A program made the translations under genes and the position numbers. Positions 1-9,798 of a DNA stretch of 64,000 bases are shown here, piece after piece. Within the stretch, counting starts at the first letter, position 1. Every line of letters starts with the position of its first letter. The stretch is taken from contig NZ_CP015193.1 of the NCBI RefSeq assembly GCF_002214605.1, positions 1,840,978 to 1,904,977 of the forward strand, written 5' to 3'. The notes beneath the pieces are model-generated. The model made no database searches. It saw nothing but the letters and a program-made list of their open reading frames with translations, and was not told where the DNA came from. The stretch comes from Thermococcus chitonophagus (GTDB lineage Archaea; Methanobacteriota_B; Thermococci; Thermococcales; Thermococcaceae).

Positions 1-1
1 G

Positions 2-280
2 GAGAAGATAATTGAGCTACTCTTGGAGAGGGACTACAGCGTTAGCGAGCTTGCGAGAATTCTAGGACTTAGGGGAAAGGGATCAAAGAAGGCGATCATT
101 GAAGACCTAAAGGTCATAGCAAAGATAGCGAAGAGGGAAGGCATGATCCTCCTGATAAAGCCCGCCCAATGCAGGAAGTGCGGCTTTACATTCAAGCCAG
201 AAATAAACATCCCCTCAAGGTGTCCAAGGTGCAAGAGCGAGTGGATAGAAGAGCCGAGGTTCAAGCTCGAGAGGAGGTGA
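2..280 (+). CDS. Transcriptional regulator, HTH plus Zn ribbon (5' partial)
   Basis: The frame is open from base 2, so the gene starts upstream of the window; a TTG at 23 lies inside it and is unlikely to be the real start. The visible part begins with a winged-helix-like segment ([21 protein letters not shown]) and ends with a four-cysteine zinc ribbon (CRKCG...CPRCKSEW). This matches the small archaeal family of predicted regulators with an HTH fused to a Zn ribbon (COG3357 type). Target genes are unknown. Its 3' end overlaps the convergent RNase III-like gene by about 20 bp. Confidence 0.75.
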   Translation, partial: EKIIELLLERDYSVSELARILGLRGKGSKKAIIEDLKVIAKIAKREGMILLIKPAQCRKCGFTFKPEINIPSRCPRCKSEWIEEPRFKLERR

Positions 281-632
281 GCCTCTCGCTTATTACCTTG
301 AGGAGAGGAGCCAAAGCCTTTCCTATGGCCTCCTTCTTCTTTGAAAAGTCTAGAACGTCCTCACTCAAGTTTGCCTTTATTATCTCAACAGCCTCCCTCT
401 CCGTTATTAAGCCCTTAAGCCACGCCTCCGCAATTAAGGCTTCGGCATAATCCCCCTTCGCATGCTTGTCCATTCTCCTCAGCCCCTTTGAAAGCCCTGC
501 TAAGTCTAAAGCAATAGCTAAGGACGCGTTAGGAACCCTGTCACCAGTTGGCTTCCCCAGGAACTCCGTTAGGGCAAGAGAATAAAGGAAGTTGATAAGA
601 GAATCTCCAAACTTCGCCAATCCCTTGTCCAT
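261..632 (-). CDS. RNase III-like helical domain protein
   Basis: A protein of about 123 residues. The segment [15 protein letters not shown] resembles the RNase III signature (FLGDSVL) and [15 protein letters not shown] resembles the second acidic motif (D-x2-EA), so a bare RNase III fold without a dsRNA-binding domain is likely; this is inference from motifs. I chose the ATG at 632 because it follows the alcohol dehydrogenase stop as TGAAATG with GGGGAG just upstream; a GTG at 644 is the alternative. It is probably translated together with the upstream dehydrogenase gene. The RNA substrate is unknown. Confidence 0.65.
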   Translation of the reverse strand: MDKGLAKFGDSLINFLYSLALTEFLGKPTGDRVPNASLAIALDLAGLSKGLRRMDKHAKGDYAEALIAEAWLKGLITEREAVEIIKANLSEDVLDFSKKKEAIGKALAPLLKVISERLTSSRA

Positions 633-633
633 T

Positions 634-1764
634 TCACTCCCCACGGAAGGCCTTCAGATAGATCTCTTTGATTTCATCTACCGTTGGCTCCACTGGGTTG
701 AAGTTCACTAATGGATCTTCATACGCCTTTTTAGCCATCTCATCGAGCTTCTCCATGAACTCCTTTTCATCGACGATCTCGGAGAGCTTGGGAACTCCAA
801 GCTTCTCGTTGAGCTCAATAACCTTGAAGTAAAGCTCCTCAACGTCCTTGAAGCCGAGTTCCTTCGCGAGGGAATCGTACCTTCCCGGAGCCCTCTTTAT
901 GTTGTACTCCATAACGTAAGGTAATAGGATAGCGTTAACTAACCCGTGAGGCCCTATCCATGCCGCCTTGTGGCTCATTGCATGAACTAGGCCAAGCCTT
1001 CCATTGAGAAAAGCTATACCCGCCATGGTCGCGGCGTAGTGGATCTTTTCTCTGGCCTCCCTATCCCCACTGACGCTCCTCTCCAAGTACTCAAAGACCG
1101 TCTTTGCGGCCTTAATCGCGTAGGCATCACTGAAGGGGGTTGCGACCTTTGAAACGTACGCCTCGATTGCGTGAACCAGGACATCCAATCCAGAGTTTCT
1201 GGCAACTTCCCGGGGCATCTTCTCCGGCAACCTCGGATCAAGAATTGCATAGTCTGGACAGAGCTCAGGGCTCACGAGGGTATACTTTGTATCGCCCTTC
1301 TTTATGACGCTCGCGGCTGAAACTTCGCTTCCAGCCCCGCTCGTTGACGGGATAGCTATGAGCTTAGTCTTAAGCTTTGGAATTGGGTTTACCTTTTGAA
1401 ACCTGCTGAATATAGCCACATCGTCGAAGTTAAGGTCCGGAACATCATAGAAAACTTTAACGGCCTTCGCAACGTCTATAACGCTTCCACCACCGATTGC
1501 AATAAACGTTTCAGGCCCAAACTCTTTAACCTTTGGAAGTATCTCTTCCACAGCCTCTAGGGTTGGTTCAGCTGGAACGCCTATTATGGTCTCGTAAACT
1601 GCCCCGGCTTCTTCAAGGTACTTGGTAACTTCCCCCAGGAAGCCAAGCTTATCCATTGACCTTGATGAGAACACGAGAACCCTTTCGTTTTCATTCACAA
1701 TCTTTTCAACGTTCTTCAGTGAGCCCTCTCCAAGAAAGAGGGTAGTTTTAAGGAAGAATCTCAT
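634..1764 (-). CDS. Iron-containing alcohol dehydrogenase
   Basis: A 376-residue group III (Fe-dependent) alcohol dehydrogenase that would oxidise alcohols or reduce aldehydes with NAD(P)H in the cytoplasm. The nucleotide-binding [11 protein letters not shown] lies near residues 91-101, [10 protein letters not shown] near 140, and metal ligands are expected in [12 protein letters not shown] (D, H near 194 and 198) and GLVHAMSH...GPHG (two His near 262-276), all present. Length fits the family. The ATG at 1764 is preceded by GGTGAG. It lies directly after a zinc-finger protein gene (stop to start gap 2 bp) and before the RNase III-like gene, so the three are probably cotranscribed. Confidence 0.93.
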   Translation of the reverse strand: MRFFLKTTLFLGEGSLKNVEKIVNENERVLVFSSRSMDKLGFLGEVTKYLEEAGAVYETIIGVPAEPTLEAVEEILPKVKEFGPETFIAIGGGSVIDVAKAVKVFYDVPDLNFDDVAIFSRFQKVNPIPKLKTKLIAIPSTSGAGSEVSAASVIKKGDTKYTLVSPELCPDYAILDPRLPEKMPREVARNSGLDVLVHAIEAYVSKVATPFSDAYAIKAAKTVFEYLERSVSGDREAREKIHYAATMAGIAFLNGRLGLVHAMSHKAAWIGPHGLVNAILLPYVMEYNIKRAPGRYDSLAKELGFKDVEELYFKVIELNEKLGVPKLSEIVDEKEFMEKLDEMAKKAYEDPLVNFNPVEPTVDEIKEIYLKAFRGE

Positions 1765-1766
1765 GC

Positions 1767-2435
1767 TTACTCACCTTCAAAGCTGTCCTTTATAAAGTCC
1801 TGGGCCTCCTCGCTGAACTTGTCCATGGGAACTTCCTTTCCAAACTTATCGTAAACCTTCTTCTCGACGAAATTTATCTCGAGTACCTCATACTTCTCTT
1901 CACTCCACTCCTTCACATCCTCACCATGGTTTTTCATGTGCCTGGCAAGGCTGTCTATATCTACGTACTTTCCACAGTGCTTGCACTTGTAGAAGGGCCA
2001 GAATACGTAGTCCCTCCCGTTAACTAAGCCCTGCTTTAAGTGTTCTATCAGCCTTCCGCCAAGGTAGTCATATATATCCTCCTGCTCCAGCCCCCCATCC
2101 TTCTCAATAACCTTAAAGCCGGCCCAGACTATGTGATCTGCTATATCCTGAACCGTGGGTCTTAAGAACTTCAGGGACATTATGAAGGCTCCGTTGTTGA
2201 CGTAGAAGGTTCCCTTCCCAGGGATCACTATAACATCTAGAACTCCGGGCTCCTTTTCCTGGGCTAGCTTGTCAGCTTCCTCCTTGCTACCCGCTATCCT
2301 CACCTGTAGTTTCATCCCGCTCTTCTTGTGAATTCCGATTATGGTGTTATCGTCAATGTGCCAGTGGAACTCGTCAATTGTTCGTATCTTTGCGTAAACT
2401 TTTTTCATTTTTTCATCTAAGCTCTCAAACTTCAT
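1767..2435 (-). CDS. C2H2-type zinc-finger protein, function unknown
   Basis: About 222 residues. I do not recognise a named family beyond one clear C2H2-like finger near residues 150-170 (CKHCGKYVDIDSLARHMKNH, Cys-x2-Cys-x12-His-x3-His). The N-terminal half is a mixed alpha/beta region with no motif I can place. The start is taken as the ATG at 2435 rather than the GTG at 2441, because GGTGGGTG lies just upstream. It is the first gene of the operon with the alcohol dehydrogenase. It may bind nucleic acid or be structural; the sequence does not decide. Confidence 0.7.
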   Translation of the reverse strand: MKFESLDEKMKKVYAKIRTIDEFHWHIDDNTIIGIHKKSGMKLQVRIAGSKEEADKLAQEKEPGVLDVIVIPGKGTFYVNNGAFIMSLKFLRPTVQDIADHIVWAGFKVIEKDGGLEQEDIYDYLGGRLIEHLKQGLVNGRDYVFWPFYKCKHCGKYVDIDSLARHMKNHGEDVKEWSEEKYEVLEINFVEKKVYDKFGKEVPMDKFSEEAQDFIKDSFEGE

Positions 2436-2512
2436 GCTCACCCACCAGAAAAAGCTGGAATTAAAAATTAATAAAGCTTCGCGGAAAAGCTTTTAAACCG
2501 AGCCAGGAGGCT

Positions 2513-3688
2513 CTACTTTTCCCTTGTTAGAACCATAAGGATCATTGCTAAGGCGTTCATGGCCGCGGCATATAGGAAAGCATATGTTAGGGAGTAAGTC
2601 TGCCAAAGTATCCCAGCTATTACAGAAGCAGGGAGCACGAAGATCCCGAAGACCGTATGGTATGCCCCTATAACAGTGCCCTTCTCGAACTCCTTTGCTA
2701 GATCTGCCATATAGGCTCTTGGAATCGTATCCTCTATCGCGATGTATATCCCATAGAGCACGAAGGCTAGGGCAAGCTCTAGGGCATTCCTTGCGAATGC
2801 AAAGGCTATCGAAGCTAAAGCTGCTATTCCAAAGCCAATAGTTATGAGCTTCCTCTTCCCTATCCTGTCCGAGTATGCCCCCAGGGGATATGCCGAGAGG
2901 GCATAGATGAGATTGAAGAGAGCGTAGAAGCCCAAGCCCTGCATAACCGTTAGTCCAAGCTCCTCAGCCTTCCAGAGGGTAAAAGCATAGCTGTACCTTC
3001 CCAAGGCACCTATTGCAATTATGAGAAGGAAAAGCTGAAGGCTTCTTGATCTTAATGCTGATATTCCCTTAATCTTCTTCTTAACCTCCCCGCCCTTATC
3101 GACGACGAAGAGGAGGACTATGAGAACACCTACCAGTCCTGGGATCGCTGAGATTATGAAGATCCTCTTGTAAGCAACGACCTTCGGAAGTTGGGAAAAT
3201 ATTGCTAGGAGCCCTATAGCAGCTAAGGGGCCGGCAACGGCCCCCAGGGTGTCCATCATCCTGTGGAAGCCAAAAGCCTTTCCCGTTTTACCCTTCTCGC
3301 TTGATTCGGCAATTAAAGCATCCCTGGGGGCCGTCCTTATTCCCTTGCCGATCCTGTCCACTATCCTAAGGGCAACGAACTCCCACCAGCTACTTATGAA
3401 CGCCAGAGAACCCTTAGCTACAGCTGAGAGCATGTAGCCCAGTGCAACGAAGGCCTTTCTCTTCCTGAACCTATCGCTGAAGTATCCAAACAGAACCTTG
3501 AACAGTGAGCTTAAGCTCTCTATAAGACCCATTATTGAACCGCTGAGAGCCTTTCCTATGCCCAGGATATCGGTGAGGTAAGTAGGAACTATGGGCATTA
3601 TCATCTCGCTACTCATATCGTTGAGGAAGCTGACAATTCCTAGGAGGAAGACGTTCCAGCTTACCCCGAATATCTTCCTCTTCTTCAT
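2513..3688 (-). CDS. MFS transporter (12 TM)
   Basis: A 391-residue major facilitator protein with about twelve hydrophobic segments, and the MFS loop motif after TM2 (GYFSDRFRKRKAF). RIGKGIRTAPRDALIA between TM4 and TM5 is typical of the drug-exporter-like subgroup. The substrate is unknown. Its start overlaps the stop of the PadR regulator gene by 4 bp, so the two form one transcript, and PadR-type proteins often repress a neighbouring multidrug exporter. Efflux of a toxic compound is therefore the most likely role (inference). Confidence 0.9.
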   Translation of the reverse strand: MKKRKIFGVSWNVFLLGIVSFLNDMSSEMIMPIVPTYLTDILGIGKALSGSIMGLIESLSSLFKVLFGYFSDRFRKRKAFVALGYMLSAVAKGSLAFISSWWEFVALRIVDRIGKGIRTAPRDALIAESSEKGKTGKAFGFHRMMDTLGAVAGPLAAIGLLAIFSQLPKVVAYKRIFIISAIPGLVGVLIVLLFVVDKGGEVKKKIKGISALRSRSLQLFLLIIAIGALGRYSYAFTLWKAEELGLTVMQGLGFYALFNLIYALSAYPLGAYSDRIGKRKLITIGFGIAALASIAFAFARNALELALAFVLYGIYIAIEDTIPRAYMADLAKEFEKGTVIGAYHTVFGIFVLPASVIAGILWQTYSLTYAFLYAAAMNALAMILMVLTREK

Positions 3689-3981
3689 TCACATCCCTCC
3701 AGAAGTTCTTTGCAGAGCTCTCTAACTCTTTCACGACCCTCTTGGAGAGCCTTCACGCCCTTTTCCGTTATCTCGTATACGCGTATCCTCCTCCCCTCTC
3801 TAACCTCCCATCTGCTCCTTAGCAGTCCCTCTTTCTCCATTGAGTGAAGTAAGGGATAGATAGTCCCCGGGCTGACTCTGTAGCCGTGTCTCTCCAGCTC
3901 TTTCATTATAAAAACTCCCGTAATCCCCCCTTTTTCCGCGTGGTGGAGTATGTGCAGGATTAGAAAGTCTCGGTACTTCAT
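3685..3981 (-). CDS. PadR family transcriptional regulator
   Basis: 98 residues with the PadR winged helix: an N-terminal HTH (DFLILHILHHAEKGGITGVFI), then GYRVSPGTIYPLLHSMEKEGLL, the family's signature wing region, and a basic wing (REGRRIRVYEITEKG). The ATG at 3981 is probably leaderless, because a TATA-like TTTTTAAGG lies about 30 bp upstream at 4012-4020. Two overlapping palindromes sit between that TATA box and the start codon, which points to autorepression. It heads an operon with the MFS transporter gene. Confidence 0.92.
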   Translation of the reverse strand: MKYRDFLILHILHHAEKGGITGVFIMKELERHGYRVSPGTIYPLLHSMEKEGLLRSRWEVREGRRIRVYEITEKGVKALQEGRERVRELCKELLEGCE

Positions 3982-4009
3982 ATCGAATCCCGATATCGAA
4001 ACTCGATAT
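3980..4009. promoter_or_regulatory. Probable PadR operator: two overlapping ATATCG-N5-CGATAT palindromes
   Basis: The copies ATATCG-aatcc-CGATAT (3980-3996) and ATATCG-aaact-CGATAT (3993-4009) overlap by 4 bp at the shared CGATATCG, so the whole site is nearly symmetric. It covers the stretch from the PadR start codon back towards its TATA-like box, and lies about 45 bp ahead of the divergent hypE start. Blocking by a dimer pair would shut off padR and the MFS gene. Binding by this PadR is inferred. Confidence 0.7.
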
Positions 4010-4055
4010 TGCCTTAAAAACGTTTCTTTATTAAGGTACCAAAACCTGAGTATGA

Positions 4056-5078
4056 ATGGGGATGGACATGAAGATAAGGCTCGAGCACGGTGCCGGTGGA
4101 GAGCTAATGGAGGAACTGATTAGGGATGTGATACTGAAGAACATAAGGCTGAACTCCGCTGGTGGAATAGGACTTGAAGCTCTTGATGACGGAGCTACAA
4201 TACCCCTAGGGGACAAGCATTTAGTGTTTACAATAGATGGACACACCGTTAAACCCCTCTTCTTCCCTGGGGGAGACATAGGTAGATTAGCTGTAAGTGG
4301 AACGGTCAACGACCTAGCCGTTATGGGGGCCAGACCATTAGCCTTAGCGAGCTCCCTGATAATTGGGGAAGGATTCGACGGAGCTGATTTAGAGAGAATT
4401 CTGAAGTCAATGAATGACACCGCGGAGGAGGTTCCCGTTCCAATAGTTACCGGAGATACTAAGGTCGTTGAAGATGAAATTGGAATATTCGTGATTACGG
4501 CCGGAATTGGAATTGCAGAGAGGCCGATAAGCGATGCTGGAGCCAGGGTTGGCGATGCCGTTCTGGTTAGCGGAACGATAGGAGATCACGGAATAGCCCT
4601 GATGAGCCACAGGGAGGGCATCTCATTCGAGACCGAGCTTAAGAGTGATGTCGCACCGATATGGGATGTAGTGGAAACGGTGGCAAAGACAATAGGCTGG
4701 GAGAACATCCACGCAATGAAAGACCCGACAAGGGGAGGGCTCAGCAACGCCCTAAACGAGATGGCGAGAAAGGCCAGCGTTGGAATTCTAGTCAGGGAGA
4801 GCGACATACCGATAAGGCCAGAAGTAAAAGCTGCAAGTGAGATGCTCGGGATAAGCCCCTACGAGGTCGCCAATGAAGGAAAGGTCGTAATGATCGTTGC
4901 CAAAGAGTACGCCGAGGACGCCCTCGAGGCCATGAGGAAGACCGAGAAAGGCAGAAATGCGGCAATCATAGGGGAGGTAATAAAAGACTATCCCGGGAAA
5001 GTCATCCTTGAAACCGGCATTGGAGGAAAGAGGTTCATGGAGCCTCCAATTGGCGATCCCGTTCCGAGAGTTTGCTGA
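4056..5078 (+). CDS. hypE: [NiFe]-hydrogenase maturation protein HypE
   Basis: 340 residues, AIR-synthase (PurM)-like fold. HypE dehydrates the carbamoyl group placed on its C-terminal cysteine by HypF to a thiocyanate and passes CN to the HypCD complex for the NiFe centre. The N-terminal RLEHGAGG, the ATP-site residues (DDGATIPLG, FTIDGHTV, TGDTKVV) and the essential C-terminal PRVC are all seen. In-frame ATGs at 4056, 4062 and 4068 are all possible; the last has GGGG at a good distance. No other hyp gene lies in this window. The 3' end overlaps the convergent Mut7-C gene by 44 bp. Confidence 0.95.
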   Translation: MGMDMKIRLEHGAGGELMEELIRDVILKNIRLNSAGGIGLEALDDGATIPLGDKHLVFTIDGHTVKPLFFPGGDIGRLAVSGTVNDLAVMGARPLALASSLIIGEGFDGADLERILKSMNDTAEEVPVPIVTGDTKVVEDEIGIFVITAGIGIAERPISDAGARVGDAVLVSGTIGDHGIALMSHREGISFETELKSDVAPIWDVVETVAKTIGWENIHAMKDPTRGGLSNALNEMARKASVGILVRESDIPIRPEVKAASEMLGISPYEVANEGKVVMIVAKEYAEDALEAMRKTEKGRNAAIIGEVIKDYPGKVILETGIGGKRFMEPPIGDPVPRVC

Positions 5079-5535
5079 TTTCCCTGATCCTTTTATCTAT
5101 CTTTACCATCTCCCTCCACTGCCTTCCGGGCCAGTAGACCTGACCGCAGTTTAGGCAGATGTAAAACTCATTGTAGATCTCGTAGACCTTCTTAGGAACT
5201 TTGTCCCTTATCTCCTCCTTATTGACCCTAACTATTGGGCCATTGCACTTTGGGCACCTTGCATTTTCGGGAAATAGTTCGTTGAACTGTATTCCCTCCC
5301 CCATCAGTTGCCTAACTTGATCCTCGAAGGAGTTGGACTCTATTAAAATAACCCCCACCCCAAGCTTCTTGGCTCTCTCAGCAAGGCCAGAGTCCCGCGT
5401 AAGTATTATCCTACCCTCTTTTTTAGCGACTTCAAGGATTTTGTCATCCTCTTTAATCCCGTACAGTGTATCGTAACCGTAGAGCCTCAGCCACCGAGCG
5501 AGCCTGCCAAGCATCATATCGGCTATGAACTTCAT
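5035..5535 (-). CDS. Mut7-C RNase domain protein (PIN-like plus Zn ribbon)
   Basis: 166 residues. The N-terminal MKFIADMMLGRLARWLRLYGYDT and RIILTRDSGLAERAKKLG carry the conserved acidic and basic residues of the Mut7-C (DUF82) domain, a PIN-like nuclease fold. A four-cysteine ribbon follows (CPKC...CLNCGQVYWPG), as usual for the family. The substrate is not known; RNA cleavage is inferred from the fold. It is separated by 12 bp from the deoxyhypusine synthase gene upstream, which suggests a shared transcript. Confidence 0.88.
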   Translation of the reverse strand: MKFIADMMLGRLARWLRLYGYDTLYGIKEDDKILEVAKKEGRIILTRDSGLAERAKKLGVGVILIESNSFEDQVRQLMGEGIQFNELFPENARCPKCNGPIVRVNKEEIRDKVPKKVYEIYNEFYICLNCGQVYWPGRQWREMVKIDKRIREISKLSERDRQLEAP

Positions 5536-5547
5536 GCAGCATCACGT

Positions 5548-6582
<1,035 letters not shown>

Positions 6583-6631
6583 TTAATAATTACCTTTAAA
6601 ATTTGTTTTGGTATTTAGCTAGGGAGAGAGG

Positions 6632-6892
6632 ATGAGCGAAATCTTAGTATCTATTCCCCAAGACTTGGCCAGAATCCTTAAGGTTAATGAAAGGGAGCTC
6701 CCAAAACTTGTGAAGGTATACCTAGCGATTAAACTCTACCGTGAGGGAATAGTTAGCCTTGGAAAAGCAGCCGAAATAGCTGGAGTTAGCAAATGGGAAA
6801 TGATGGAGATTCTAGCTTCAAAAGGTATACCTCTTCAGTATAGTGAAGAGGATCTAAGGGAAGATGTGAAAACCTTGGAGAGATTACTATGA
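6632..6892 (+). CDS. UPF0175 family antitoxin-like HTH protein
   Basis: 86 residues. The helix-turn-helix KLYREGIVSLGKAAEIAGVSKWEMMEIL and the tail LREDVKTLERLL are the UPF0175 hallmarks. It overlaps the following DUF3368 PIN gene by 4 bp (ATGA), the usual layout of this predicted toxin-antitoxin pair. A TTTAAAAT box at 6594-6601 lies about 30 bp upstream. A paralogous pair is found at 12684-13375. DNA binding and autoregulation are inferred from the family. Confidence 0.85.
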   Translation: MSEILVSIPQDLARILKVNERELPKLVKVYLAIKLYREGIVSLGKAAEIAGVSKWEMMEILASKGIPLQYSEEDLREDVKTLERLL

Positions 6893-7353
6893 GGGTAGTC
6901 TCTAATTCAGGGCCCCTAATAGCCCTAGCTAAGATTGGAAAGTTAAAAGTTCTAAAGGAACTTTTTGGTGAGATAATAATTCCGAGAGCTGTCTGGTATG
7001 AAGTCGTTGAAAAAGGGAAAGGAAAACCGGGATCCATGGAAGTTGAAAATGCAAAGTGGATTAAGGTCGTTGATGTAAAAGATAAAATTGGCGTTGAAAT
7101 TCTCAAAAAAGAAGTTGAGATTGGCGAAGCTGAAGCAATAATTTTGGCTAAGGAAATTAACGCTGATCTGCTTATCCTCGACGAGAAAATTCCAAGGATC
7201 ATTGCAAAATCCCTTGGATTGAATGTAGCTGGGACTCTTGCAATTCTTTTCATTGCAAAGAAGATAGACATACTTATAAACATGCCGAGAACAAAAGGTG
7301 TCTACTTCAGCGATAAAGTCCTCAAAGAAGTAAAGAGGATGTACCAAGTTTAA
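6889..7353 (+). CDS. DUF3368 PIN-domain protein (predicted toxin)
   Basis: 154 residues of the DUF3368 branch of PIN nucleases. The opening VVSNSGPLIALAKIG has Asn where classical PIN toxins have the first Asp, as in other members of this branch; EIGEAEAIILAKE and LLILDEKIPRIIAKSLG supply further acidic positions. It is probably an RNase toxin held in check by the UPF0175 partner upstream (inference from gene pairing). Its stop overlaps the convergent methyltransferase gene by 4 bp. Confidence 0.82.
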   Translation: MRVVSNSGPLIALAKIGKLKVLKELFGEIIIPRAVWYEVVEKGKGKPGSMEVENAKWIKVVDVKDKIGVEILKKEVEIGEAEAIILAKEINADLLILDEKIPRIIAKSLGLNVAGTLAILFIAKKIDILINMPRTKGVYFSDKVLKEVKRMYQV

Positions 7354-8096
7354 GCCTTGACCATAACGGCCCAAAACCTCTTAGCGTTCTCCCTGAGCTT
7401 CCTTTCGTAGTCAGAGTACACCCTTACTTCCCCAAAGACTTCCCCTCCCAGAAGTTTAATCTCCCTGGGAGTGTATATGTTGAGCTCATCGCTGACGAAG
7501 AACGCCCTAACTTCACCGTTCGGCCTTAAAATCTGCACGAGCCTCTTGAACCTTACCTTCTGCACTCCAGGCAAAACCTCTCTCCAGTCCGTGATTATAA
7601 GCCTCTCTTCTCCATGAACCTCGTCCCACACGAAGGGACCTAGATTCCTCACCACGAACCACTGGGGAAAATCAGCTATGAACACTCCGCCCGGCCTTAG
7701 AGCTTCGTGAACTTTTCTAAACAGTATCATTAGCTTCTCCTCGTTAAAATAGGTGATGCTCGAGAAGAGCATCGTTACAGCATCGAACTCTTCCCTGAAG
7801 TTAATCTCAAGGGCATTTCCTTGAATGAACTTAACCTTGTCGGTTTTCCTGCGGGCAACTTCAAGCATCTCCTCGTGGAGGTCAATGCCGACAACGTTGT
7901 AACCCCTATTTGCAAGCTCAACTGTTGGTATTCCCGTCCCGCAGGCCAAATCTAAAACATCTCGAACTTCCCTCTTAGCGTCTTCCCTGAAGACCTCTTC
8001 AAGGAAGGCAACTTCCCTCGATATCTCCTGGGCTCTCCTCCTGTATATTGAGTCGTAATACTTGGCCAAAACCGTATAAAGCTCGTGCATGTGCAT
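7350..8096 (-). CDS. Class I SAM-dependent methyltransferase
   Basis: 248 residues. The glycine-rich motif I VLDLACGTGIPTVELA near residue 46, the acidic end of beta-2 (VVGIDLHEEMLEVARRK) and GNALEINFREEFDAVTMLFSS identify a Rossmann-fold methyltransferase of the Methyltransf_25/11 type. The acceptor substrate is unknown. The start is an ATG at 8096 with no ribosome-binding site but an ATATTTAAAG box about 20 bp upstream, so the transcript is probably leaderless. It stands alone, between two TA pairs. Confidence 0.9.
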   Translation of the reverse strand: MHMHELYTVLAKYYDSIYRRRAQEISREVAFLEEVFREDAKREVRDVLDLACGTGIPTVELANRGYNVVGIDLHEEMLEVARRKTDKVKFIQGNALEINFREEFDAVTMLFSSITYFNEEKLMILFRKVHEALRPGGVFIADFPQWFVVRNLGPFVWDEVHGEERLIITDWREVLPGVQKVRFKRLVQILRPNGEVRAFFVSDELNIYTPREIKLLGGEVFGEVRVYSDYERKLRENAKRFWAVMVKA

Positions 8097-8232
8097 GAAT
8101 AAAACTTCATCTTTAAATATCTTTGGCCTTAAAATCTGCCCGAAACATTTTGCACTCCCGTAAAAAGAGGCAGTTGGTTATACAAAAATGTTTATATATG
8201 TGTAATTCAATTATGTATTCAGGTGTCGTATT

Positions 8233-8454
8233 ATGGAAGTTGTTAGTTTTAGGATCCCAAAGGAGCTTAAGAGGAGCATGAAGGAAGTTGACATTAACTG
8301 GAGCGAGGAGATTAGGAAGTTTATTGAGGCTAAGGTCAGGGAGTACAAAAGGAGGAAAGCATTGGAAGAAATTGATGCAATGCTCTCAAACCTTCCAAAA
8401 GCCGAAAAAGGAACTGCAAAAAATTACGTGAGGGAGGACCGTGATAGTAATTGA
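8233..8454 (+). CDS. VapB-type antitoxin (RHH)
   Basis: 73 residues. VSFRIPKELKRSMKEVDINWSEEIRKFIEAKV is a ribbon-helix-helix DNA-binding domain; the tail AMLSNLPKAEKGTAKNYVREDRDSN is the usual toxin-wrapping C terminus. It overlaps the next gene by 14 bp. The promoter is TTTATATATG at about 8191-8200, and GGTG precedes the ATG. It should repress its own operon together with VapC. Confidence 0.87.
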   Translation: MEVVSFRIPKELKRSMKEVDINWSEEIRKFIEAKVREYKRRKALEEIDAMLSNLPKAEKGTAKNYVREDRDSN

Positions 8455-8848
8455 TGCATCTTCCCTTGCCAAGTACATACTAAGGGAGGGAAACTGGGAG
8501 AAAGTTAGAGAATACCTCCTAGATGAACCCTATTCCCTAACATTAGCCTTAGCCGAAGTCTCAAATGCCATTTGGAAGCATCACACACTATACAAGAGGA
8601 TTTCCAGAAAAGAAGTTGAGATAATGTTTACCGCGTTGAAAAAGCTCAGAGAGGACGTGGTGATTTTTGAACCGTTCGAGAATTATCTTGGCATGGCAAT
8701 GGTCATGTCAATGAGCGAGAGGATTCCTATTTATGATGCTCTCTATTTAGCCCAGGCGAAGAGATATGGAGTTCTCCTTTTAACAAGTGATGAAAAGCAA
8801 TGGGAGGTTGCGCTCAAACTTGGGGTTAAAGCTAGGTACATTGAATAA
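8441..8848 (+). CDS. VapC-type PIN toxin
   Basis: 135 residues. The PIN core MIVIDASSLAKYIL starts with the conserved Asp, a Glu follows in ALAEVSNAIWK, and PIYDALYLAQAKRYGVLLLTSDEK holds the later Asp pair, so the catalytic acidic set is intact. The start is a GTG at 8441, inside the antitoxin gene, after GGGAGG. It is an RNase by family knowledge; the target is unknown. The 3' end overlaps the convergent aminotransferase-like gene by 17 bp. Confidence 0.88.
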   Translation: MIVIDASSLAKYILREGNWEKVREYLLDEPYSLTLALAEVSNAIWKHHTLYKRISRKEVEIMFTALKKLREDVVIFEPFENYLGMAMVMSMSERIPIYDALYLAQAKRYGVLLLTSDEKQWEVALKLGVKARYIE

Positions 8849-9797
8849 CATCTTTCAAAACCTTAATGAGGATATCGTTCTCCTCAGGCCTCCTAACGGA
8901 GAACCTTACGAATTCTGGAAGGCCGAAGCTACTGCAGTCCCTAACCAAGATGCCCCTAGGCTTAACCCTCTCGACGAATTCTTTAGCGTTTCCAACCCTC
9001 ATTATAAAGAAGTTAGCATCGCTTCTAACTCCCAGTTCCCTCTCCAACCGAGATTTCTCCTTCCATATTAGAGGCATTGTCCTCTTCAGGTGCTCAAACC
9101 CATCCTCCAACAGGAACTCAAGGAAGGCAACTCCCGTGGAGCCTATGCTCCAAGGCATCCTGACGCTCCTGAAGTACTCCGGGAAGCCGATGACGTAGCC
9201 CACCCTAATCCCAGGTAGCCCGTAGCTCTTTGTGAACGTCCTTAACTTTACTATGTTCTCTCCCTGGGGACTTTCGGGCTTTTTAACGAAGTCTATGAAG
9301 GCTTCATCTAGGATTAACAGAGAATTTGTATCTTCAACGGCATCAATTAAAGGCTTCAGCTCCCTAACCCTGTAAAATTTCCCATCCGGATTATTGGGGT
9401 TGCAGAAGAATACTATTGAACCTTGAGTCACAAGCTTGGCAAGCTCCCCAGGATCGTTTGGCCCCTTCACTATTCTCGCTCCAAATATCCTCGAGACCCT
9501 CTCGTACTCTTCATAGGTGTGCCTCGGAATCACAACTGTTTTACCTTTAAGGACTGGGCCCAGGAGGTACAGAGCTTCGGTTATCCCGGCCGTTACCGTT
9601 ACCTCTTCCCCAGCGAGATCACTAAGCTTCCCTTCAAGCTCGTCCCAGTAAGGATACCTCCCGCTTATCTCCTTGGCCCTCTCGAACATCTCCTCCACCC
9701 ACTCCGGAGGATAGGGATTCACAGAGGCCGAGAAGTCTATCAGGCCTTCCTCCCTCGCCCCGCCGTGCTTGGCCCTGAAGTTTACCGGCTCGAGCAT
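8832..9797 (-). CDS. CobD-like PLP enzyme (threonine-phosphate decarboxylase or HisC-like)
   Basis: 321 residues from the ATG at 9797, which has a strong GGAGG eight bases upstream; a longer frame to 9824 would run into the ATPase gene and is rejected. It is a fold-type I aminotransferase-like protein: GLIDFSASVNPYPPEWV is the opening of CobD/HisC relatives, and RTFTKSYGLPGIRVGY carries the PLP lysine. The setting beside CbiB, CobZ, CobS and CbiP favours L-threonine-O-3-phosphate decarboxylase, which makes the aminopropanol linker of cobalamin. A histidinol-phosphate aminotransferase cannot be excluded from sequence alone. Confidence 0.8.
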   Translation of the reverse strand: MLEPVNFRAKHGGAREEGLIDFSASVNPYPPEWVEEMFERAKEISGRYPYWDELEGKLSDLAGEEVTVTAGITEALYLLGPVLKGKTVVIPRHTYEEYERVSRIFGARIVKGPNDPGELAKLVTQGSIVFFCNPNNPDGKFYRVRELKPLIDAVEDTNSLLILDEAFIDFVKKPESPQGENIVKLRTFTKSYGLPGIRVGYVIGFPEYFRSVRMPWSIGSTGVAFLEFLLEDGFEHLKRTMPLIWKEKSRLERELGVRSDANFFIMRVGNAKEFVERVKPRGILVRDCSSFGLPEFVRFSVRRPEENDILIKVLKDVIQCT

Positions 9798-9798
9798 G

